18,084 bases of DNA from JAVKSM01 sp039583705 (lineage in GTDB: Bacteria > Actinomycetota > Actinomycetes > Mycobacteriales > Pseudonocardiaceae): the NCBI GenBank assembly GCA_039583705.1, contig JAVKSM010000062.1:1-18084 (forward strand), given 5' to 3'. Positions 1 through 6,897 of the stretch are shown here, one piece after another (the first letter of the stretch is position 1; each line of letters starts with the position of its first letter). The position numbers and the translations under genes were made by a program. A model generated the notes under the pieces. The model was given only the letters and a program-made list of their open reading frames with translations. It was not told the origin of the DNA and did not search any database.

Positions 1-348
1 CTCCACCGGAGCGGGCGGGGGCGCCGCCGGTGCCGGCGGAGCCGCGGGTGGGGTCGTCGCAGCTCCGTTGGCGAGCGGAAGCTGCGCGCGGACCGTCGTC
101 GTCGCACCATCGGTCGCCGCCGAGACGGTGTCCCTGGCCGGGGCGGCCTTCTTCGCCGCGCCGCGGCGGCCGCGACCAGCCTCGCCCTCCCTGGGGAAGG
201 ACTCCCGCAGTTTGCGGACGACCGGCGGCTCGACCGTGGAGGACGCCGACTTCACGTACTCGCCGAGATCCTCGAGCTTCTTGAGAACGTCCTTGCTGGT
301 GACACCGAGCTCTTTCGCCAGCTCGTGCACACGGGCCTTGCCTGCCAC
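1..348 (-). CDS. infB: Translation initiation factor IF-2, N-terminal part (runs off the window)
   Basis: IF-2 is the GTPase that places initiator tRNA on the ribosome. Only the first 116 codons are here. The protein opens VAGKARVHELAKELGV, the conserved start of actinobacterial IF-2, followed by the IF2-N helical subdomain (residues about 1-50, including TSKDVLKKLEDLGE and VKSASSTVEAP). It then enters the low-complexity, Ala/Pro-rich linker typical of high-GC IF-2. I chose the GTG at 348 because AGGAG lies just upstream and homologues start at AGKARVHEL; an in-frame ATG at 360 would overlap that ribosome binding site. The G domain lies beyond the left edge. It is the last gene seen of the rimP-nusA-ylxR-infB operon, 94 bp after ylxR. 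The identification is firm; the length is not visible. Confidence 0.93.
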   Translation of the reverse strand, partial: MAGKARVHELAKELGVTSKDVLKKLEDLGEYVKSASSTVEPPVVRKLRESFPREGEAGRGRRGAAKKAAPARDTVSAATDGATTTVRAQLPLANGAATTPPAAPPAPAAPPPAPVE

Positions 349-442
349 TGCTCTCCTCATCTGTGAGGTCGGCGCGGCGGCTGCCCGCTCGACCTCGAAC
401 CTAGCTCCGAAGCACGTTCATCGGTGGTTCTTCACGGCTGGC

Positions 443-760
443 TCATGACTGGTCGACCTGCTCTTCCTCGGTCCGGGCGCGGTCGCCCGCGCGTCGGGCT
501 GGCTCACCGGGGTGCTCCTCCAGGTGCCGGCGCAGCGCCGCGACGTCGAGCGGACCCGGGACACGCAACGCCCTCGGGAACGCCTTGCGCCGCTCGGCGC
601 GATGCAGGCACTCGAGGTCGGGATGCAGCCACGCACCCCGACCGGGCAGCCGGTGGCGGAGGTCGGGGTGGAGCACCCCGTCCACCGCCACCACCCGCAG
701 CAGCCCGGTGGCCGGTCGCCGGCCCCGACATCCTACGCACATCCGCACCGGACCTGACAC
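443..760 (-). CDS. ylxR: YlxR-family (DUF448) RNA-binding protein
   Basis: This small basic protein of about 105 residues sits between nusA and infB, the classic place of ylxR. The family signature is visible: RMCVGCRGRRPATGLLRVV near the N-terminus, then LPGRGAWLHPDLECL and RRKAFPRAL. The CVGC pair, the GRGAWLH motif and the basic surface are family hallmarks. YlxR is known as an RNA-binding protein associated with RNase P or regulatory functions in some bacteria; its role here is inferred from family. The start is uncertain. The GTG at 760 lies at the edge of a 14-bp palindrome and has no good Shine-Dalgarno; GTG at 748 (AGG five bases upstream) and ATG at 742 are alternatives. It lies 77 bp downstream of nusA. 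Confidence 0.85.
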   Translation of the reverse strand: MSGPVRMCVGCRGRRPATGLLRVVAVDGVLHPDLRHRLPGRGAWLHPDLECLHRAERRKAFPRALRVPGPLDVAALRRHLEEHPGEPARRAGDRARTEEEQVDQS

Positions 761-771
761 CTGATCAGGTG
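758..771. repeat. 14-bp perfect palindrome at the ylxR start
   Basis: CACCTGATCAGGTG reads identically on both strands. On the coding (minus) strand it ends exactly at the first candidate GTG start of ylxR. It could be an operator-like site or chance; nothing else supports a binding protein. Confidence 0.4.
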
Positions 772-837
772 CCGGTTGCGGGTACGGAGGGTCGCCGGCC
801 CCGGCTCGGGCCAGTACCCAGTCTAGCGCGTCGTCGC

Positions 838-1857
838 TCAGTCGACCGACCCCGCTACTGGAACGTCGGGCGAGGACGGCGCCGGCTCGGCGTCGCTGCG
901 GATGTCGATCCGCCACCCCGTGAGCCGGGCGGCCAGCCGGGCGTTCTGCCCTTCCTTGCCGATCGCCAGCGACAGTTGGAAGTCCGGCACCACGACCCGG
1001 GCCGTCTTGGTGCGGGTGTCGACCACGCTCACCGAGACGACCTTGGCCGGTGACAGTGCATTGCCGACGAACGTCGCGGGCTCGTCGGCCCAGTCGATGA
1101 TGTCGATCTTCTCTCCGCCGAGCTCGCTCATGACGTTGCGCACCCGCGAGCCCATCGGTCCGATGCACGCACCCTTGGCGTTGATCCCGGACAGCCGGGA
1201 CCGCACAGCGATCTTGGAGCGGTGCCCGGCCTCGCGGGCGAGCGCGCAGATCTCCACCGAGCCGTCGGCGATCTCCGGTACCTCCAGGGCGAAGAGCCGG
1301 CGCACCAGGTTGGGATGGGTACGGGAGAGCGTGATCTGGGGTCCGCGTATCCCCCGCGACACCCCGACGACGTAGCACCGCAGCCGGGAGCCGTGGCGGT
1401 AGTCCTCGCCGGGGACCTGCTCGGCCGGTGGGATGACGCCCTCGGTGTCTCCGACCTGCACGACGACCACGCCGCGGGCGTTGGCCCGGACGTCACGCTG
1501 CACGACCCCGGCGACGATCTCCCCCTCCTTGGCGGAGAACTCGCCGAAGGTGCGCTCGTGCTCGGCGTCGCGCAGCCGCTGCAAGATCACCTGGCGCGCG
1601 GTGGTGGCCGCGATCCGCCCGAACCCCTCGGGGGTGTCATCCCACTCGCGCCCGACGTTCCCCTCGGCGTCGACCTCCTGGGCCAGCACCCGGACCAGGC
1701 CGGTCTTCCGGTCGATGTCGATGCGAGCGTGCGCCTGGTGGCCCTCGGTGTGCTTGTAGGCCGTGAGCAGGGCGGTCTCGATCGCCTCGAGGACGGTCTC
1801 GAAGGGGATGTCCTTGTCACGCTCGATCGCCCGAAGGGCGGCGATGTCGACGTTCAC
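838..1857 (-). CDS. nusA: Transcription termination/antitermination factor NusA
   Basis: NusA binds RNA polymerase and nascent RNA and modulates pausing, termination and rRNA antitermination. The 339-residue product has the short actinobacterial layout without the C-terminal acidic repeats: an N-terminal polymerase-binding domain (about 1-110, starting VNVDIAALRAIERDKDIPFE), an S1 domain (about 112-180), KH1 (GACIGPMGSR at 229-238) and KH2 (AIGKEGQNARLAA at 298-310). It ends in a short acidic tail. The start is GTG, overlapping the rimP stop as GTGA, so the two are translationally coupled. A strong GGAGGAG lies just upstream, inside the end of rimP, in the second copy of a 21-bp tandem repeat. 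Length, domains and position all agree. Confidence 0.97.
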   Translation of the reverse strand: MNVDIAALRAIERDKDIPFETVLEAIETALLTAYKHTEGHQAHARIDIDRKTGLVRVLAQEVDAEGNVGREWDDTPEGFGRIAATTARQVILQRLRDAEHERTFGEFSAKEGEIVAGVVQRDVRANARGVVVVQVGDTEGVIPPAEQVPGEDYRHGSRLRCYVVGVSRGIRGPQITLSRTHPNLVRRLFALEVPEIADGSVEICALAREAGHRSKIAVRSRLSGINAKGACIGPMGSRVRNVMSELGGEKIDIIDWADEPATFVGNALSPAKVVSVSVVDTRTKTARVVVPDFQLSLAIGKEGQNARLAARLTGWRIDIRSDAEPAPSSPDVPVAGSVD

Positions 1858-2432
1858 CTCGGCTCCTCCCGCTCGCCCGGCGTCTCCTCCCGCTCGCCCG
1901 GCGGCGCCGCTGCCTCGGCCCAGGCCGTCTCGGCGGCGGCCAGGGCGCGCAACTCCTCGACCGGCGGCCGCTGGAACTCCACCTGCACGACAGCCCGCTC
2001 CAGGTCCGCGTAGCGCACGGTCCGTGGCACGCCTTCGACCAGCAGCAGCACGGCGTCCTCGCCGGCCGGCCCGACCCGGCCCACGAGCTCACCGCCCTCG
2101 GCCAGCCGCACCCGCACCTGCCGCTGCCTGGCCCGGCGCCAGTGCCCCGGTCGGGTCAGCGGCCGCTGGACCCCGGGCGAGGTCACCTCGAGGGTGTAGG
2201 GGCCGCCCAGCACGTCCTCGTGCGCGTCCAGCTCCGCCGAGACGACCCGGCTCACCTCGGCGACCTCGTCGAGCCCGACACCGGCCTCGCTGTCGACCAC
2301 GACCGTGACCAGACGACGCCGGCCCGCCGGCCGCACCTCGAGGACCTCCAGCTCGAGGCCCGCCGAGCGCACCGCCCGGCCCACCGCCGGCTCGAGCTGG
2401 GCGGTGAGCTCCTTGCGGTCCGGGGCAGCCAC
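1854..2432 (-). CDS. rimP: Ribosome maturation factor RimP
   Basis: RimP is needed for maturation of the 30S subunit. The 192-residue product has the N-terminal alpha/beta domain (about 1-85) with the family motif EVTSPGVQRPLTRPGHW near residue 83, followed by the small SH3-like C-terminal domain (about 95-155). The C-terminus carries an Ala-rich helix and a short duplicated tail, PGEREETPGEREEPR, encoded by a 21-bp tandem repeat; this tail is not a conserved part of RimP. The start is GTG with GAGGAG eight bases upstream. Its stop overlaps the nusA start by 4 bp. As first gene of the operon it faces a 129-bp divergent intergenic region that holds a candidate promoter. Confidence 0.95.
   Translation of the reverse strand: MAAPDRKELTAQLEPAVGRAVRSAGLELEVLEVRPAGRRRLVTVVVDSEAGVGLDEVAEVSRVVSAELDAHEDVLGGPYTLEVTSPGVQRPLTRPGHWRRARQRQVRVRLAEGGELVGRVGPAGEDAVLLLVEGVPRTVRYADLERAVVQVEFQRPPVEELRALAAAETAWAEAAAPPGEREETPGEREEPR
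1860..1901. repeat. Tandem duplication of 21 bp at the rimP-nusA junction
   Basis: Two adjacent 21-bp copies (1860-1880 and 1881-1901) differ at one base. Read on the minus strand each contains GCGGGAGGAG, so the duplication repeats the Shine-Dalgarno of nusA and adds seven in-frame residues (PGEREE plus one) to the end of RimP. Confidence 0.85.
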
Positions 2433-2495
2433 GGCACACTCCTCAGGTTCGGAGACGTCGACCGACCCCCCGGCGAGGATCGGTCGCGATCACCC

Positions 2496-2524
2496 AGGGT
2501 ATCGCGTCGCGCCGCACCTGCCGA
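2496..2524 (-). promoter_or_regulatory. Candidate sigma-70-type promoter of the rimP-nusA operon
   Basis: On the minus strand TCGGCA (2524-2519) is followed after exactly 17 bases by TACCCT (2501-2496), about 63 bases ahead of the rimP start. TACCCT fits TAnnnT and TCGGCA matches TTGACA at four of six positions. This is pattern matching only; high-GC promoters are hard to call by eye. Confidence 0.35.
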
Positions 2525-2561
2525 CCAGCGCGATCACTGTGCCCTGGCAGGATGGCCGACC

Positions 2562-3134
2562 GTGACCGGATCCGTCCTGGGAGATGGTGACCCGACAGAT
2601 CGCGAGCTGTCCCGGCGCCGGCTGCTCGCGCTCGCCGGACCGACCGTGCTGGCCGGTCCGGCGCTGCTGGCCGGGCTCGGCGGCTGCACGCTGGGAACCG
2701 GCGCGCCCAGCGGGCCGGACCCGCTGGAGCCGCTCGTCGACCGCGCCCGGGCGGACGCCGCGCTGGCCGAGGCGGTCGCCGCTGCCCACCCGGAGCTGGC
2801 TGGCCGCTTGACACCGGTGGCGGAGGCGCGGCGGGCGCACGCACAGGCACTGGCCCAGGAGGTGGTGCGGGCCCGGCCCGACCGGACCTCCGCCGTCGCT
2901 CTGACCACGCCGCCGGCAACCGGAGCTCCGCCCCCGGACGCAGCCCGGTCCCCGATCAATGGGCGGGCCCCGGCTGCCACCGACTCCCGGACGGCGCTCA
3001 CGGCCGTGGTGGACGCCCTCGACGCCGGCCGGGCACAAGCAGCCGACGCGACCAGGGTCGTGCCCCGATACCGGGCCGGGCTCGTCGGGTCGGTCGCCGC
3101 CTGCTGTGCCGGCGAGGTGGCGATGCTGCAGTGA
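2562..3134 (+). CDS. Predicted Tat-exported lipoprotein, helical, partner of a DUF4439 protein
   Basis: The 190-residue product starts at GTG (2562) with GCAGGA about ten bases upstream. The N-terminus has a twin-arginine motif, SRRRLL (about residues 17-22), a hydrophobic stretch rich in Leu, Ala and Gly, and a lipobox-like LGGC near residue 44. These features suggest Tat export and lipid anchoring on the outer face of the membrane. The rest is Ala-rich and predicted helical: one long helix around HPELAGRLTPVAEARRAHAQ, a Pro/Ala-rich linker, and a C-terminal pair of helices ending GYRAGL-like (RYRAGLVGSVAACCAGEVAML). The stop overlaps the next gene as GTGA. A similar pair lies between rimP and proS in M. 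tuberculosis (Rv2843-Rv2844, from memory). The biochemical role is unknown. Confidence 0.75.
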   Translation: MTGSVLGDGDPTDRELSRRRLLALAGPTVLAGPALLAGLGGCTLGTGAPSGPDPLEPLVDRARADAALAEAVAAAHPELAGRLTPVAEARRAHAQALAQEVVRARPDRTSAVALTTPPATGAPPPDAARSPINGRAPAATDSRTALTAVVDALDAGRAQAADATRVVPRYRAGLVGSVAACCAGEVAMLQ

Positions 3135-3628
3135 GGCCCGCGCAACGGCAGTCGTCGCCGTCCATCGACGCCGCGACTGCGCTCGCCGACCCTGCGGCGC
3201 TGACCGCGGTGCGGGCCGCGCTGGCCACCGAGCAGGCCGCGGTGTGGGCCTACGGCCTGATCTCGGCCTTCCTCCCGGCGTCCGGCGGCCCGGCGGGCGA
3301 CCCCATCGCATCGGGCATCGACGAGCACCGAGCCCGCCGGGACGCGACCGAACAGCTCGTGCGGGCGGCCGGTGCCGCGCCGCCCCCGGCGGCACCGGCC
3401 TACCAGCCACCGCAACCGGTGACGGACGCGAGTTCTGCGCTCGCCCTGGCGGTGGTCGCGGAGTCGGACTGTGCGGCGGCGTGGCACGCGGTGCTGGAAC
3501 ACACCGACGACGCCGGGCTGCGGGGCGTCGCCCTGGACGCGCTGACCGACGCGACGGTGCGGGGCGCCCGGTGGCGCCGCTCGGCAGGCACCCCGCCGCT
3601 GGTGCCGATCTTCCCCGGGCAGAGCTGA
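3131..3628 (+). CDS. DUF4439 ferritin-like domain protein
   Basis: The 165-residue product resembles the actinobacterial DUF4439 family, a four-helix ferritin-like fold. Visible helix motifs are ATEQAAVWAYGLISAF (about residues 35-50), ASGIDEHRARRDATEQLV (about 58-75) and ALAVVAESDCAAAWHAVLE (about 105-123). The Glu in EQAAVWAYG and the ExH-like DEHRARRD are the sort of residues that could ligate metal, but binding has not been shown for the family to my knowledge. There is no signal peptide, so it is probably cytoplasmic or held by its lipoprotein partner. The GTG start overlaps the upstream stop by 4 bp, so the two are one transcription and translation unit. Confidence 0.8.
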   Translation: MRPAQRQSSPSIDAATALADPAALTAVRAALATEQAAVWAYGLISAFLPASGGPAGDPIASGIDEHRARRDATEQLVRAAGAAPPPAAPAYQPPQPVTDASSALALAVVAESDCAAAWHAVLEHTDDAGLRGVALDALTDATVRGARWRRSAGTPPLVPIFPGQS

Positions 3629-3659
3629 GGTTTCCCCCGCGCGCTGCTCGACGGTCTCC

Positions 3660-4472
3660 CTAGCCGCCCGTGCTGTGCTGCAGCCGGCCACACTGGTGCA
3701 GCGCCGTGGTGCTCAGCACCAGCCGGACGGCCCGCGCCGGGGCGTCCCACACCACCATGTGCCCGACGTCGGCCCAGACGTCGACCCGGGTCTGCGGCGG
3801 GAGCAGGTCGAAGGACCGCCACGGTGGTGTTCGGCGATCCTGCTCGCCGAACACCACCGTTACCGGACAGCTCACCTGCTCCGGTGGCGGGAGGTGGCGC
3901 CCCGGCAGCCGGTGCAGGATCTCCCGGTAGCCGATGGCGACGGCGAGGGCCTGGGCGGCGTCGTAGATCGTCTGGTGCGCCAGCCGTTCGGGATGTGCCA
4001 CGGCCACCCGCGTCGCCGCCCGCGCCAGCGGTCGGATCCGGGTCAGCGGGGGCAGTACCGGACCGGCCAGCCGGACCAGGCGCCGCAGCCCGGCCAGCCC
4101 GTCGGGCGCCACGCCCCGGCAGTCAGCGGGATCCCAGAGCCCGGCCGGCGCAAACCCTGTCACGCTGCACGCCCGGCCGAGCGCCGCGAGCTCGAAGGCC
4201 ACCCAGCCGCCCAACGAGGTGCCGGCGAGATGCACCCGGGCCAACCCGAGGGCGTCGAGGCTGCCGGCGACCGCGCGAGCGAGCCCGCCGGGGGTGGCGT
4301 CCTCCCCGGTAGGGGTGCCGCCGGTCCCCCCGTGGCCCGGAAGGTCGAATGCGATCACCTCGTGGCGTTCGGCCAGCCCGCGCTCGACGAGCCGCCACTC
4401 GGTACTGGCTCCTCCCAACCCGTGCAGCAGGACCAGCGGCGACCCAGACCCCAACCGGTCGTGCGCGAGCAT
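3660..4472 (-). CDS. Alpha/beta-fold hydrolase
   Basis: The 270-residue protein has a complete serine-hydrolase triad: oxyanion-hole motif LLHGLGG (15-21), nucleophile elbow AGTSLGGW with Ser86, acid Asp212 in FGEQDRRTPP, and His238 in VGHMVVWDAP. FDLPGHGGT (42-50) is the usual loop after strand 4. The size and cap region (about 110-195) fit the general esterase/lactonase/haloperoxidase-like branch; the substrate cannot be read from sequence. I placed the start at ATG 4472, with GGGAAGAG upstream, because homology begins there; the frame is open further upstream but that part has no hydrolase character. It is convergent with the DUF4439 gene (31-bp gap) and divergent from the YjbQ gene. Confidence 0.87.
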   Translation of the reverse strand: MLAHDRLGSGSPLVLLHGLGGASTEWRLVERGLAERHEVIAFDLPGHGGTGGTPTGEDATPGGLARAVAGSLDALGLARVHLAGTSLGGWVAFELAALGRACSVTGFAPAGLWDPADCRGVAPDGLAGLRRLVRLAGPVLPPLTRIRPLARAATRVAVAHPERLAHQTIYDAAQALAVAIGYREILHRLPGRHLPPPEQVSCPVTVVFGEQDRRTPPWRSFDLLPPQTRVDVWADVGHMVVWDAPARAVRLVLSTTALHQCGRLQHSTGG

Positions 4473-4629
4473 GCTCTTCCCACCCCCGATGCCGCGATCG
4501 TCACCCTGGCGGCGAGCCCCACCGACCCGGCAGACCCTGGCGAACCCCACTGACCCACCAGACCCTACTGTCGGTGTCGGACGTGTCGGTACACCCCTTG
4601 CCGCTCCCGCGTGCCCTACCGTCACGCCT

Positions 4630-5040
4630 GTGCTCAGCGAGGAGATCGAGGTCCGGACCGGGACCGCCGAGGCGGTGCACGACATCACCGCGGATTGCAG
4701 TAGCTTCCTGGCGCGCAACGACGCCCGGGACGGGCTGCTGCACGTGTGGATCCCCCATGCCACCGCCGGGCTGGTGGTGATCGAGACTGGAGCGGGCAGC
4801 GAGGTCGACCTGCTGGCGCTGCTGCGGGAGTTGGCTCCGGCGGACCACCGCTGGCGTCACCAGCACGGCACGCCCGGCCACGGGCGGGACCACGTGCTGC
4901 CCGCGCTGCTGCCGCCGTACGCCTCGCTCCCGGTGCTGGGCGGGCGGATGGCGCTGGGGACGTGGCAGTCGATCTGCCTGGTGGACACCAACGTGGACAT
5001 CCCCGTACGCCGGGTGCGGTTGACCTTCGTGGCCGGCTGA
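4630..5040 (+). CDS. YjbQ family protein (UPF0047)
   Basis: The 136-residue product matches the YjbQ/UPF0047 family throughout: HVWIPHATAGLVVIE (His43 in the HxTAG motif), LLRELAPADHRWRHQHG (about 63-80), GHGRDHV (83-89, replacing the more common NADAHL segment) and GRMALGTWQSICLVD (105-119), the family signature. Members have been reported with weak thiamine-phosphate-synthase-like activity; the physiological role is unsettled. The start GTG at 4630 is chosen by family length. No Shine-Dalgarno is visible ahead of it, so it may be leaderless, and in-frame GTGs further upstream are possible. It shares a 157-bp divergent region with the hydrolase and is convergent with proS. Confidence 0.87.
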   Translation: MLSEEIEVRTGTAEAVHDITADCSSFLARNDARDGLLHVWIPHATAGLVVIETGAGSEVDLLALLRELAPADHRWRHQHGTPGHGRDHVLPALLPPYASLPVLGGRMALGTWQSICLVDTNVDIPVRRVRLTFVAG

Positions 5041-5058
5041 GCAGGCCGACTCGCCAGG

Positions 5059-6810
5059 TCAGGGCTTGCGGCAGACCTCGACCAGGTGCTCGACCACCGG
5101 CCCCACGCCCACGTCGGTCCGCTCGCCGGAGCGCCGGTCCCGGACCTCGACCATCCCCGAGGCCAGGCCGCGGCCGACCACGACCACGGTCGGCACCCCG
5201 ATGAGCTCGGCGTCGGTGAACTTGACCCCGGGTGAGGCGGCCCGGTCGTCCAGTAGCACCCGCAGGCCGGCGCCGTCGAGGCGGGCCGCGAGCTCCTCGC
5301 TGCCGGCCTTGACCGCCTCCTCCCTGCCCGCGACCACGAGGTGCACGTCAGCCGGAGCGACCGCCCGCGGCCACACCAGCCCCAGGTCGTCGGCGTGCTG
5401 CTCGGCGATGGCGGCCACCGCCCTGGACACCCCGATGCCGTAGGAGCCCATCGTGACCCGCATCGGCCTGCCGTCCGGGCCCAGGGCGTCGAGCCCGAAC
5501 GCGTCGGTGTACTTGCGGCCGAGCTGGAAGATGTGACCGATCTCGATTCCCCGGGCCATGACCAGCGGGCCGGCGCCGTCCGGTGACGGGTCGCCTTCGC
5601 GGACCGCGGCGGCCTCGATGACGCCGTCCGGGGTGAAGTCCCGGCCGACGACCAGGTGTACGACGTGGTGGTCGGGCCGGTCGGCTCCGGTCGCCCACGC
5701 CGTGCCGGTCACGACCCGCGGGTCGACGAGGTAGCGGATCCCGTTGCGCGCCAAGGCATTCGGACCGATGTAGCCGCGGACCAACTCGGGGTGGGCGGCG
5801 AAGTCGGCCTCGTCGAGCAGCGCGACCTCAGCCGGGGCGAGCACTGCTTCCAAGCGCTTGGCGTCGACCTCTCGGTCCCCCGGCACCCCGACACCGAGCA
5901 GTTCCCAGGCCGCAGACCCCGGAGGCCGGGTCTTGACCATGACGTTCTTCAGGGTGTCGGCCGCGGTGAAGCGGCGTCCCAGCCCGGCGCCGTTGAGGTG
6001 CTCCACCAGGGTGGCGATCGTCGGGGTGCCGGGAGTGTGCAGCACCTGGGCGGCCGGCTGGTCGTCGATCGGCTGCGGTGGCGGTGCCGGCGTCGTGACC
6101 GCCTCGACGTTGGCCGCGTATCCCGACTCCAGGCAGCGCACGTAGGTGTCCTCGCCCACCGGACAGGGCGCCAGGAACTCCTCCGATGCCGAGCCGCCCA
6201 TCGCGCCGGACATCGCCGAGACCACGTGGTAGCTCAGCCCGAGCCGGTCGAAGATCCGGATGTAGGCCTCGCGGTGCCGCTGGTAGGAGCGCGCGAACCC
6301 GACGTCGTCGAGGTCGAACGAGTAGGAGTCCTTCATCACGAACTCCCGCCCGCGCAGGATGCCGGCGCGGGGACGCTCCTCGTCGCGGTACTTGGCCTGG
6401 ATCTGGTACAGCGTCACCGGGTAGTCGCGGTAGGAGGAGTACTCCCCTTTGACAAGCAGGGTGAACAGCTCCTCGTGGGTCGGGCCGAGCAGGTAGTCGG
6501 CGCCCTTGCGGTCGCGTAGCCGGAACAACGTCGGGCCGTACTCGGTCCACCGGCCGGTCTTCTCGTAGGGCTCACGCGGCAGCAGCGCCGGAAAGTGCAC
6601 CTCCTGGGCGCCGATGGCGTCCATCTCCTCGCGCACGATGCGCTCGACGTTGCGCAGCACCGTCCACCCCAGCGGCAGCCACGAGTAGATGCCCGGCGCG
6701 ACCCGCCGGACGTACCCGGCGCGGACCAGCAGCCGGTGGCTGGGCACCTCGGCGTCAGCAGGATCCTCCCGCAGCGTGCGCAGGAACAGTCTCGACATCC
6801 TGGTGATCAC
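5059..6810 (-). CDS. proS: Prolyl-tRNA synthetase, bacterial type with editing insert
   Basis: ProS charges tRNA-Pro with proline. The 583-residue product is full length for the class IIa bacterial form. It shows GPTHEE (109-114), motif 2 YRDEERPRAG...REFVMKDSYSF (141-165), the YbaK-like INS editing domain (about 225-405, with GTPTIATLVEHL and TAADTLKNVMVK), motif 3 MGSYGIGVSR (454-463), and the C-terminal anticodon-binding domain (about 475-580). The start is GTG at 6810, giving ITRMSRLFLRTL as in actinobacterial homologues, with AGGAG nine bases upstream; ATG at 6798 is the only near alternative. The Shine-Dalgarno sits in the arm of an imperfect inverted repeat. The gene is monocistronic, judging by the hairpin between it and the upstream dehydrogenase. 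Confidence 0.97.
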   Translation of the reverse strand: MITRMSRLFLRTLREDPADAEVPSHRLLVRAGYVRRVAPGIYSWLPLGWTVLRNVERIVREEMDAIGAQEVHFPALLPREPYEKTGRWTEYGPTLFRLRDRKGADYLLGPTHEELFTLLVKGEYSSYRDYPVTLYQIQAKYRDEERPRAGILRGREFVMKDSYSFDLDDVGFARSYQRHREAYIRIFDRLGLSYHVVSAMSGAMGGSASEEFLAPCPVGEDTYVRCLESGYAANVEAVTTPAPPPQPIDDQPAAQVLHTPGTPTIATLVEHLNGAGLGRRFTAADTLKNVMVKTRPPGSAAWELLGVGVPGDREVDAKRLEAVLAPAEVALLDEADFAAHPELVRGYIGPNALARNGIRYLVDPRVVTGTAWATGADRPDHHVVHLVVGRDFTPDGVIEAAAVREGDPSPDGAGPLVMARGIEIGHIFQLGRKYTDAFGLDALGPDGRPMRVTMGSYGIGVSRAVAAIAEQHADDLGLVWPRAVAPADVHLVVAGREEAVKAGSEELAARLDGAGLRVLLDDRAASPGVKFTDAELIGVPTVVVVGRGLASGMVEVRDRRSGERTDVGVGPVVEHLVEVCRKP

Positions 6811-6812
6811 TT

Positions 6813-6854
6813 CGTTGCGCTCCTGGGACGGGGACGGTGGCGACGAGCGTAACG
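6813..6854 (-). promoter_or_regulatory. Imperfect inverted repeat over the proS ribosome binding site
   Basis: On the minus strand TCGTTACGCTC and GAGCGCAACGA can pair over 11 positions with one A-C mismatch, about 20 bases apart. The second arm overlaps the last bases of the AGGAG preceding proS, so a folded leader would partly hide it. The element also resembles the CGTTGCGCTC-type dispersed repeat common in high-GC actinobacteria, so a regulatory role is only an inference. Confidence 0.35.
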
Positions 6855-6871
6855 AGGTCGGAGGAGGGGCG

Positions 6872-6897
6872 GTTCGCCTGCCACGGCTCAGGCGAAC
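6872..6897 (-). terminator. Hairpin at the end of the acyl-CoA dehydrogenase gene
   Basis: GTTCGCCTG and CAGGCGAAC pair perfectly over 9 bp around an 8-base loop. The hairpin straddles the stop codon of the dehydrogenase (6890-6888) and is not followed by a T run, as is usual for actinobacterial terminators. It would separate that transcript from proS. Confidence 0.5.
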
